Source: Euryarchaeota archaeon UBA557
GTDB taxonomy: Archaea > Thermoplasmatota > Poseidoniia > Poseidoniales > Thalassarchaeaceae
Assembly (NCBI GenBank): GCA_002503285.1
Contig: DARI01000001.1
Coordinates: 1 to 64,000 of the forward strand
Length of the DNA: 64,000 nucleotides
Reading direction: 5' to 3'
In this document: one piece after another, positions 54,494 to 62,016 of the stretch
Position numbering within the stretch: the first letter of the stretch is position 1
Layout: each line of letters begins with the position of its first letter
Program-made: the position numbers and the translations under genes
The notes under the pieces: model-generated
Seen by the model: the letters and a program-made list of their open reading frames with translations, nothing else
Told to the model about the DNA's origin: nothing
The model's database searches: none

Positions 54494-55420
54494 ATGTCGG
54501 GAGATGAGGATATAGAAGAACAGATGAATAATTTCCCTCTGCCTCCTATGCCGCCCGGTATATCTATGCCCCCTCCTCCACCACCTGTTTTTAACGAAAC
54601 CAACAATGATGATGCCTGGAATTCGATAGATAAGACATTACTTCAAGCCGCTGAAGATTTAAATTTGTCCAATGTTAAGAATGTTAATAATGATTTTAAA
54701 TCTGTTTGGGAAAGACGTAAAGCTACTGACCCCTCAGTTAGAGTTGATAATAAACAAAGTATGTATGGGCATATAGACAGAATTGCTAAAGGAGAAGTTG
54801 GAACTCTTCTTGATAGGTTTCAAGATAGATTTGGTTCAGAATTAGATAGGGAAATTATAGTTCTCAGGAAAAAACAACAACAAGACATGAGGTCCATTAA
54901 ACCTAAAGTTGAATTAATATCTGTACCAGAAAAAGATGATTCCATGAATTTGAGCGAGTTCTTAGATTCTATGAAAGATACTAATTTTTTGACTAAAGTT
55001 TCTGAAGTTACCAATATTTCTGTGGATAAATTATCAAATCTCAGTAATTCAGAGCTGAAAGATTTTTTCAAATCTGCAGACAATGATAACTCCGGCACTA
55101 TTGACTTCGATGAATTTGTAGATGCTATTATAGATCTCGATGCTTCAAAAGACGAATTTAGTACCTTTTTCAATATTGTTAACGAATTATTAGGAAATGC
55201 ACCTAAAACTTTCATAGACGAATTCGTCGTAACAGATGATTTCAAATTATTTGAAAAGGTTGGTAATAATCCTATTTCGTCCACAAACGAAGATAGAATT
55301 AATTTCTTCATTATGATAAACAATGTTTTAGGAGATTTACCTTCTAATTCTATAGATACATTTGTCAAATCTCCTGATTTTAAAATATATACTAGAATCA
55401 GTGAATTATATGGAGCGTGA
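54494..55420 (+). CDS. EF-hand protein with proline-rich N-terminus
   Basis: This protein of about 308 residues has a Pro-rich stretch at residues 15-32, a basic coiled-coil-like region near 85-140, and one canonical EF-hand loop at residues 196-207 (D, D, S, G, I, D, E at the calcium positions). No signal peptide or membrane helix is seen, so it is likely cytoplasmic. The two-helix repeats after the EF hand look internally similar (NELLG...TFIDEFV and NNVLG...DTFVKS). It lies between priS and a membrane-protein gene. The family is unknown; a calcium-responsive role is inference. Confidence 0.65.
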   Translation: MSGDEDIEEQMNNFPLPPMPPGISMPPPPPPVFNETNNDDAWNSIDKTLLQAAEDLNLSNVKNVNNDFKSVWERRKATDPSVRVDNKQSMYGHIDRIAKGEVGTLLDRFQDRFGSELDREIIVLRKKQQQDMRSIKPKVELISVPEKDDSMNLSEFLDSMKDTNFLTKVSEVTNISVDKLSNLSNSELKDFFKSADNDNSGTIDFDEFVDAIIDLDASKDEFSTFFNIVNELLGNAPKTFIDEFVVTDDFKLFEKVGNNPISSTNEDRINFFIMINNVLGDLPSNSIDTFVKSPDFKIYTRISELYGA

Positions 55421-55425
55421 TTTAA

Positions 55426-56217
55426 ATGGGTTTACTTGAAAAAGCTGGCAAAATTCAATCTAACGAAAAAACTAATGAAGAACCTATTCCAGTAGTTATG
55501 GAGGCCGTTGTAGAACCTAAGCCAATTGCTACAAAAAAAGCTACTCGAAAAAAGAAAGAGAAAGCACCAAAGAAAGTACGAACTCCAAAAGTGAAAAGAA
55601 CTAGGGTTTCTAAAGAAATACCTGAAGGTTTTGAAATTGCTACAAGGGGACAGAAAGTTACTCGAAGATTTGTAGATTTTGCAATAAGTTATGGTTGGGC
55701 AGTTCCTATTTTGGGTATCAATGTCTGGGGCAATGCTCCCGACTCAACATATTTAATCCTAATTGGAATGTTACTTGTGGTGGGCAATTTAGGTGTATTG
55801 CCATCACAAACAGGTCGAACTGTAGGAAATTGGGTTAGCAGAACTCAATACGTTAACACAAGAGGTGAATCTCCAATATGGTTATTCTTACTATTAAAAG
55901 GATTAACAACTGTATTTGTCCTATTTGGTGTATTTGCTGTATTCATAACTACAGCTAATTTATCTTTAGGAGATTCAACCGTTTCCAAAATATTTACATT
56001 AATTGGATTACTTATGCTATTACCACCCTTAATAGATTATTTCATGTATAGATTTAGAAAGAATTCTGAACATGGATTATGGGATACTATGTTTGGAGGA
56101 ATCTGGATGGTACGTACAAATAGAAGTGCGGATGCAAAAGGATGGTTAAAGAGGCTAGAATCCCTCGGAGATTATGCTGAATCTAAAGGCCTACTGAGTG
56201 ATAAAGATACTGATTAA
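55426..56217 (+). CDS. Membrane protein with Lys/Arg-rich N-terminus
   Basis: This 263-residue protein has a very basic N-terminal arm (residues 35-65, KKATRKKKEK and more), about four membrane helices from residue 85 to 205, and a soluble C-terminus. The RRFVDFAISYG segment faintly recalls the RDD family. The basic arm could bind nucleic acid or acidic lipid. It starts five bases after the EF-hand gene. Confidence 0.55.
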   Translation: MGLLEKAGKIQSNEKTNEEPIPVVMEAVVEPKPIATKKATRKKKEKAPKKVRTPKVKRTRVSKEIPEGFEIATRGQKVTRRFVDFAISYGWAVPILGINVWGNAPDSTYLILIGMLLVVGNLGVLPSQTGRTVGNWVSRTQYVNTRGESPIWLFLLLKGLTTVFVLFGVFAVFITTANLSLGDSTVSKIFTLIGLLMLLPPLIDYFMYRFRKNSEHGLWDTMFGGIWMVRTNRSADAKGWLKRLESLGDYAESKGLLSDKDTD

Positions 56218-56309
56218 TATCAAATTATTACCACTACACACAATTATTTTTGAGTGATTTATGAGCAAATAGGATATGGATATGTGATTTTAAAGAAGTT
56301 ATTTATATT

Positions 56310-57227
56310 TCAACCTCTCCTGCCTCCACCACTTCGTCCACCTCTCCTAGAACTTCCACTAGAACTGCGACGAGATCTTCTGGATGAGCCACCAGATCTT
56401 CTACTAGATTTTCTTGGATGGTTCCTATTCGAATTAGTTTTGTAATGAGAATTATCATCATGATGATGATACACATGTTGTACGTTATTTCTTCTATTAA
56501 AAGGGAAATTATTATTTGGATTTCCATTTTCTAAAAATGATATACCTCTTCCTTTAGATACAGATATAATAATTACTAGTATAACTACTCCTATGAAGCC
56601 TAAAAAAAGTATCGATGTTAGCACGTTTCCACTAGACTCACCAAGTCCTAAAGGTTCCAAATTAGGACTCGGAGGTTCCACAAATCCATCATTATATTCC
56701 CAAAATTCTTCAATGTCAATAATAATTTCTTCAGTTATTATTTTTAATCCGTTAAACCAATTACCCTCATCAAGTTCATTACCAGCATCAAACCCTATGC
56801 TACTAAAATCTAGATATAGGTCCCAAAATTCACCATTTTCTATTCTCCACTCCCATGCTCCTGATTGGTTAGTAGCTAAAATTACCAATACTCCATCTTT
56901 CCACTCTTGATCTCCAATTTTCCACTCTTTAAATAATTCCAATCCATAATTAGATAAACTAATTGAAGAGTTATTGTCAGAATCATAATAACTAGTAGAA
57001 TTTATTACTACAACTACGACCTCAGTTCCCCAATATTCATTCAATCCTTCAGATAATTGATTAATTTCTAATTCTTCTGATTCATTTAATGCATTTCCTT
57101 CATCTATTACAAATGAATTAGTATCATTAGGAAATGCTAATTCAGCTGATGCTATAGTAGGTGTTAATAGCAACATTATTACAAAAAATAGTATCAATGA
57201 TTTTTGAATTTTCGTTCCATCTTTCAT
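56310..57227 (-). CDS. TPM-domain membrane protein (YgcG-like)
   Basis: This protein of about 305 residues has a signal peptide, a TPM domain (about residues 35-185, starting FVIDEGNALNESEE with the family VVVVV strand and DGVLVILA), a membrane helix near residue 210, then a low-complexity tail of His, Asn, Ser, Arg and Gly ending in GGRSGGGRR. TPM proteins are membrane-associated and linked to photosystem II repair in plants and to envelope functions in bacteria. I chose the ATG at 57227 over a TTG at 57236. Confidence 0.75.
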   Translation of the reverse strand: MKDGTKIQKSLILFFVIMLLLTPTIASAELAFPNDTNSFVIDEGNALNESEELEINQLSEGLNEYWGTEVVVVVINSTSYYDSDNNSSISLSNYGLELFKEWKIGDQEWKDGVLVILATNQSGAWEWRIENGEFWDLYLDFSSIGFDAGNELDEGNWFNGLKIITEEIIIDIEEFWEYNDGFVEPPSPNLEPLGLGESSGNVLTSILFLGFIGVVILVIIISVSKGRGISFLENGNPNNNFPFNRRNNVQHVYHHHDDNSHYKTNSNRNHPRKSSRRSGGSSRRSRRSSSGSSRRGGRSGGGRRG

Positions 57228-57395
57228 ATTAATCAATATTCCTGAGATGTTACAATATTAAAATATATTTCAAAATATAATTGAGAGGGTAAATATATCT
57301 TCAAATTTAACAATTAAATATCATAAAATATACATTATTTATTTTCATGTGATATTAATAACATTAATTTATTTATTGCCCGTCCCGAGTTTTTA

Positions 57396-58037
57396 ATGAC
57401 CTCCAATCTAACTAAAAAAATACTAGTAGAATTTATTGGAACATTTATCCTATGTATTATAATATGTTTTGTTGTCATTAATAAGATTGAAGGATTATAT
57501 GGATCATTCATAGTTTCATTGACATTAATGATCTTAATTTACTGTGGTAAAAGTATATCAGGTGCACATTATAATCCGGCAGTTACAATATCGATATATT
57601 ACCGGGGTTACTGTAGTAAGAGGGAACTACAATATTATGTATTTTTTCAATTAATAGGCTCCGTTACAGCCTCAATTTTATATTATTACCTAATAATCCC
57701 AGTCAACGCTAACTATGAAATATTTGAATTAAATATGTCCGCATTAATTTCAGAATTTATTTTTACATTTTTATTAGTATCTGTAATTCTTAATGTTGCA
57801 ACATTAGATGCCACTGAAGGAAATTATTATTTTGGTTTTGCAATAGCATTTGTAGTTTTTTTGGGGGGTATTTTAGTTGGCGATATATCATTGGCTTCAT
57901 TTAATCCTGCTGTTACTAGTGCCCTTATTTTAACTGGAAAAATAAATTTATTAGATTCATGGATTCATATTATCCCTCAACTTTTAAGTGCATTATTGGC
58001 TACTTTTTTATTTAAATTTTATCATAAAATTAATTAA
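57396..58037 (+). CDS. MIP-family (aquaporin-like) channel
   Basis: This 213-residue protein has six membrane helices and the two NPA loops of the major intrinsic protein family. The first is SGAHYNPAVT, as usual. The second is LASFNPAVT, where the Arg normally following NPA in the pore constriction is replaced by Val. It would pass water, glycerol or other small solutes. An AT-rich TATA-like stretch (57366-57378) precedes the ATG by about 26 bases. Confidence 0.85.
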   Translation: MTSNLTKKILVEFIGTFILCIIICFVVINKIEGLYGSFIVSLTLMILIYCGKSISGAHYNPAVTISIYYRGYCSKRELQYYVFFQLIGSVTASILYYYLIIPVNANYEIFELNMSALISEFIFTFLLVSVILNVATLDATEGNYYFGFAIAFVVFLGGILVGDISLASFNPAVTSALILTGKINLLDSWIHIIPQLLSALLATFLFKFYHKIN

Positions 58038-58138
58038 ACTATTTGATTTCTAATTAAAACAACATCTAAATATAATCAACAATATATCAAATAATGAATA
58101 TATAATGTAGAAAAAGACCTATATCGGCTAGCAAAATC

Positions 58139-58306
58139 ATGAATATGGAACTATCTACGGCGCCTCAGTGGACAGATGTTATTGGCCTAATTACTATTAT
58201 AAGCGCTGCGATTTATAGTTGGATTCAAATCAGAGAAATCAAAAAGACTAAGAAAAATGCTGCCGCATTAGGTATACCAAATTTATTTCTAAAGATTAGT
58301 CTCTAG
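58139..58306 (+). CDS. Small single-pass membrane protein
   Basis: A 55-codon frame (ATG 58139, TAG 58304-58306) encodes a protein with one hydrophobic helix at about residues 12-30 and a basic tail (KKTKKN). Its codon use fits the neighbours. I do not recognise it. It is a weak call because of its length. Confidence 0.4.
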   Translation: MNMELSTAPQWTDVIGLITIISAAIYSWIQIREIKKTKKNAAALGIPNLFLKISL

Positions 58307-58660
58307 GATTAATTAAGGTATTTTCACAGCCCGATGAATTTAAAAAAATTTGGAAGATATAAAATTTTAACATGGAAAAGATTGGAAAATTGCCATGATG
58401 ATATTGTCTGCTTGAGTAAGTATCAGTGCACAAGTGTACGTGTGTAACCTTGATTTTCAAACCGCTCATTGATTTATTTTCTGGGCCATTCGTCTCATAT
58501 TTAAAAAATAAATAAATAATCATTGAGCAATCTACACTAGATTCTGAGATAGATGTTGATTTGGAGTATTTTCACTGGTTAGAGGGACATAAAATGGTAT
58601 TTGATCAAGATAAAGATAATTTCCAGCATATATTGCATACAAAGTCTGGAAACCATCATT
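58307..58660. other. 354-base stretch without an intact gene
   Basis: No full-length gene is seen. On the plus strand a 37-codon ATG frame begins at 58334 and stops in-frame. A second open frame from about 58525 reads into the 3' end of the convergent kinase gene, with plausible protein-like sequence (DLEYFHWLEGHKMVF). Together these look like a possible gene remnant, but this is weak. A minus-strand ORF here looks random. Confidence 0.3.
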
Positions 58661-59575
58661 TTAGAACGGTAACTCTTTATTCAATCTATTTGTCATTTCT
58701 ATATATCTATCTGTATGGTCAGTATCTGGTAAATTAATCACAAATTGCCAGTATCTCCATGCTGCAATTGATAGTGTGGCTAGTTTATGTAAATGTGGCA
58801 AGGCTCGTACCTCATCTGCATTCAATACTCTTATTGTTTGATACCCTTCTAATAATGAATCCCATCTTTCTTTGATAGGTTCACCCTTTTTCCAACCAAA
58901 ACCAACAAATGTCATTACCAAATCAAACGCCAAAAAATCATAACAGATCTCTTCAAAATCTAATACAGTAACAACTTCATTGTTTATCGCTAATACATTA
59001 TCTGAAAATAAATCCCCATGTATTATTCCTTTTGGTAATGATCCAATTTTTATCAACAATTCTTCGGTTTCATTTTTTAAAAATTTCATGAAATCGGTCC
59101 ATTCATTATTTTCATCAGCTATATTATACAATTTATTAAACAATTTATATCCCATTGAAAATTCTTTTTTTAAATTATTAGGTGGCTCTATTATATGTAA
59201 CTTAGCTTGTATTATTCCAAGGGAATAAAGTGACGAATGGTTGGAGTCTAACCAGTTCCCTTGTATAAATGGTAACAAAGTCCATGCAAGTCCGTTTTTA
59301 TTAAGGATATAACTTCCATCTAAATATTGAATTGGTTTGGGAGTTGGAAAATCCTTTTCTACTATATATTTTGTCATATTTAACAAATAATTTACTTCTT
59401 CAATAGATTGCTCATTCCATATTTTTAATACTAACTTTTCATTACTCTCTAATGTTAAAATATAATTAGAATTTGCCCATCCGCCATCTAATTTCTCAAT
59501 ACTAAGTAAATCTTTGAATCCGGCTAATTCTATTACTTCTGATGCATCATCTAACGATACATCGGTGTAGGTCAT
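58661..59575 (-). CDS. Aminoglycoside phosphotransferase-fold kinase (homoserine kinase II-like)
   Basis: This 304-residue kinase has the APH/choline kinase fold. IHGDLFSDN is the catalytic loop (Asp) and LDFEE is the metal-binding Asp region. GGWANSNYIL resembles the N-terminal nucleotide loop of type II homoserine kinases. Possible substrates are homoserine, choline or other small alcohols. No threonine genes are adjacent, so the substrate is not fixed. Confidence 0.75.
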   Translation of the reverse strand: MTYTDVSLDDASEVIELAGFKDLLSIEKLDGGWANSNYILTLESNEKLVLKIWNEQSIEEVNYLLNMTKYIVEKDFPTPKPIQYLDGSYILNKNGLAWTLLPFIQGNWLDSNHSSLYSLGIIQAKLHIIEPPNNLKKEFSMGYKLFNKLYNIADENNEWTDFMKFLKNETEELLIKIGSLPKGIIHGDLFSDNVLAINNEVVTVLDFEEICYDFLAFDLVMTFVGFGWKKGEPIKERWDSLLEGYQTIRVLNADEVRALPHLHKLATLSIAAWRYWQFVINLPDTDHTDRYIEMTNRLNKELPF

Positions 59576-59714
59576 ACAATTACTATGATGCAGTTGTTTA
59601 TTTCATTATCTGAAATTAATTATTTATAATAGAATAATATTATTAAATATTTTTATAACCTATATTAATTTTTTAATATTATATAAATTTTAATTTATAA
59701 CGGAATAACTAAAA

Positions 59715-60458
59715 GTGTGTTATTATAAAAATGTGTTATATAGGGGATTATCAGTGGTTGGTAAATCAAATTTATTTACTAAATTTATAAATAAATTCAT
59801 CAAAACATTAGAAACCGAAGAAGATTACCTAATTGATTCTAATGATGAAATAAAACCATTGATTATTGCCTTTGGGGGCATTTCAGGAGGCATTTATCAA
59901 CCAGTATTTGAATTTAAGAATTTTTTGCAAAAAAATGTTGATTGTCATTTTATCTTTGTAAAAGATACGAATCAATGTTGGTACCACAAAGGAGCAATAG
60001 GCCTCGGAAATGATATCGAAACTGTTAGTCATAATTTAAAAAACATAATAAATACAATTAATTATTCTAAAGTAGTAACAATTGGAGGTTCAATGGGTGG
60101 TTTTGCAGCTTTATTATTTGGTAGCCTGTTAAGTGTGGATGGAATTATTTCATTTAGTCCTCAGACGTTTATTGATAAAGAAAGTAGAAAATTATATGGC
60201 GATGATAGGTGGTCAAAACAAATGAAATATGTACATAAGAATTTCAATAGGATATTTTTTGATTTATCCAACTTAAAATTTAATAATATCAAAGTTTACT
60301 CCATATATGGCAAAGAAGACAGATTAGACAAAATCCATAGCGAAAAATTGAGATCGAAAGGAATTAACATTTCAAGTTATTCTGGTGGCCATAATGTTGT
60401 CAAAACTATAAGGGATAATGGTGAATTAATTAAAATTATTAATGATTGTATATTTTGA
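59715..60458 (+). CDS. Alpha/beta hydrolase
   Basis: This 247-residue protein has a nucleophile elbow GGSMGG (Ser near residue 129), a probable Asp in GKEDRLD and a catalytic His in GGHNVVK near the C-terminus. It is a complete alpha/beta-hydrolase triad. The best start is GTG at 59715, since no ATG lies near. Its sequence is Lys/Asn/Ile-rich, following the AT-rich base composition here. The substrate is unknown. Confidence 0.7.
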   Translation: MCYYKNVLYRGLSVVGKSNLFTKFINKFIKTLETEEDYLIDSNDEIKPLIIAFGGISGGIYQPVFEFKNFLQKNVDCHFIFVKDTNQCWYHKGAIGLGNDIETVSHNLKNIINTINYSKVVTIGGSMGGFAALLFGSLLSVDGIISFSPQTFIDKESRKLYGDDRWSKQMKYVHKNFNRIFFDLSNLKFNNIKVYSIYGKEDRLDKIHSEKLRSKGINISSYSGGHNVVKTIRDNGELIKIINDCIF

Positions 60459-60583
60459 GATCTTCCAATTTAATTTGTTTTTATTAGCTAAACAATAAGA
60501 AATTGGAAAAAGGTGATGTATATTATTAATTAGAAGATGATGAATATTTAGAAGATGTCAGTTATTTGAATTAATATCTGTTA

Positions 60584-61249
60584 CTAATTAGCTAATCTTC
60601 TTGCACACTGTTCAAGGCTCTCATTTTTTAATTTTAAACTACGAATATAGGTTGGTATATTATGTTCTGAAAATTCTAGATCGATGATATCTCCGACCCA
60701 TTCAAGTTTTGTTGTTAAAGGACCTATGTCTTTCATGTCATCATGAACTGACCAATATGAACAACCAGATCCATTTGGATCTTGAATTTGTAAAAACCAT
60801 GGATAAAACATTGGTATTTTAGATATATTTTTCCTTTCACAATATTCAACTATACAATCATTATATCTTATTGTCCATCCAGCATCTTTTAACCAAAAAA
60901 TTGACATTTCATCTTCTGCACCAGGCTGAAACCAAATCATTGGTGGTTTTTCTAGTTTCATTAATAATAAACGTCTTACAACCTCTCTAGCCCTTTTAGG
61001 AGCAAGAAACAATACTATAATTTCTAAATGAACTCCTTTTTCTAATCCCGATCTTATCGGTATGCCAGAAATTGTTGCTCCAGCATCTCGTATATGTATT
61101 GGAATAACCCGAAAGCCCCTCTGAGATAATTTACTAATTGAATGCCATGCATTCCTTTCTTTATTCAAGCCTGCACCAAAAACATGTATACTACTAATCT
61201 CATTTAATATGGAATTATTATTGGTAATTATACATTTCACATTTTTCAC
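60584..61249 (-). CDS. CoA-binding-domain protein with C-terminal extension
   Basis: This 221-residue protein has an N-terminal Rossmann-type CoA-binding domain (about residues 15-140): VFGAGLNKERNAWH, RVIPIHIRDAGATISG and WFQPGAED. The single-domain CoA_binding_2 family is about 130-140 residues, so the last 80 residues are an extension of unknown role. The start codon is GTG at 61249. Confidence 0.7.
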   Translation of the reverse strand: MKNVKCIITNNNSILNEISSIHVFGAGLNKERNAWHSISKLSQRGFRVIPIHIRDAGATISGIPIRSGLEKGVHLEIIVLFLAPKRAREVVRRLLLMKLEKPPMIWFQPGAEDEMSIFWLKDAGWTIRYNDCIVEYCERKNISKIPMFYPWFLQIQDPNGSGCSYWSVHDDMKDIGPLTTKLEWVGDIIDLEFSEHNIPTYIRSLKLKNESLEQCARRLAN

Positions 61250-61311
61250 TCAATATTATTACATATGAATTATGGTTTTGAAAATAAAACATTTAATAGA
61301 ATAATAATACT

Positions 61312-61593
61312 TTATTTTTTAATTTTTTTGATTTTTTCCCAAGATGGTGTCAACTTTCTTGATTCCCTATTTTGTCCAGCATAGGATAGTATGATCCATC
61401 CTATGAAAAGTATTGGAGTAGACACGAATGTAATAATGGCCAACCATACAAATAGTATGCCCTCAGAGAGTGGCCAGGACCAATAAGATACGGAGATAAT
61501 TACTACAATAAGTAAGAGTCTTGAAGATTCACTTGGCGTGTTCATACCTCTGTAGTCCTTCCTGGGCGCAAGAAGATAATCTACAAAACCCAT
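61312..61593 (-). CDS. Small two-helix membrane protein
   Basis: This 93-residue protein has two hydrophobic helices (about 27-45 and 48-70) and a very basic C-terminal tail (KKIKK). By the positive-inside rule both ends are cytoplasmic. No family is recognised, and it has no evident operon partner. Confidence 0.45.
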   Translation of the reverse strand: MGFVDYLLAPRKDYRGMNTPSESSRLLLIVVIISVSYWSWPLSEGILFVWLAIITFVSTPILFIGWIILSYAGQNRESRKLTPSWEKIKKIKK

Positions 61594-61654
61594 AAACTAC
61601 CTACAGTAAATTTAGTTTTTATATTCGTGTTTATGAAAATAAATGAATTAATAT

Positions 61655-61897
61655 TTATTCATTCCAATCCGAGCCCCATATAGATACCATTCTACCATTA
61701 TATTGCTTAGTTCCAATTTTATGAATTCTATTTGATTTCATCAATGCTCGTTCTAATTCATTAGGTCTTGAATCATGTCCATGTATTTCTTTCATGTATT
61801 CAATAATTTCTGTAGTAGTGCATTGAGATTTATCTACTCTTGACCTCATTAGACCAATAATTTTCCTATAATCCCATATTTTTTCATTATTCTTCAT
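61655..61897 (-). CDS. Small winged-helix-like protein, unknown
   Basis: This 80-residue basic protein has three predicted helices and a C-terminal beta hairpin (KIGTKQYNGRMVSIWG), a pattern like a winged helix-turn-helix. It could be a DNA-binding regulator. The assignment rests on secondary-structure impression only. Confidence 0.45.
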   Translation of the reverse strand: MKNNEKIWDYRKIIGLMRSRVDKSQCTTTEIIEYMKEIHGHDSRPNELERALMKSNRIHKIGTKQYNGRMVSIWGSDWNE

Positions 61898-62016
61898 ATA
61901 TTTTTTGCCAATAATATTTATTTATAGATTATCGTTCAACAGTTACATATTTTTTTATATATTTTAATATAATATTTTGAACAATATTCATTACGTTAGA
62001 TGTTTGAGAACTATAT

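Noticed and set aside
54418..54606. Gly-rich minus-strand ORF
   Set aside because: It is the reverse of the Pro-rich coding stretch of the EF-hand protein.
58296..58523. Minus-strand 75-residue ORF in the 58.3-58.6 kb gap
   Set aside because: The composition looks random and it has no start context or family feature. It was kept only as part of the gap description.
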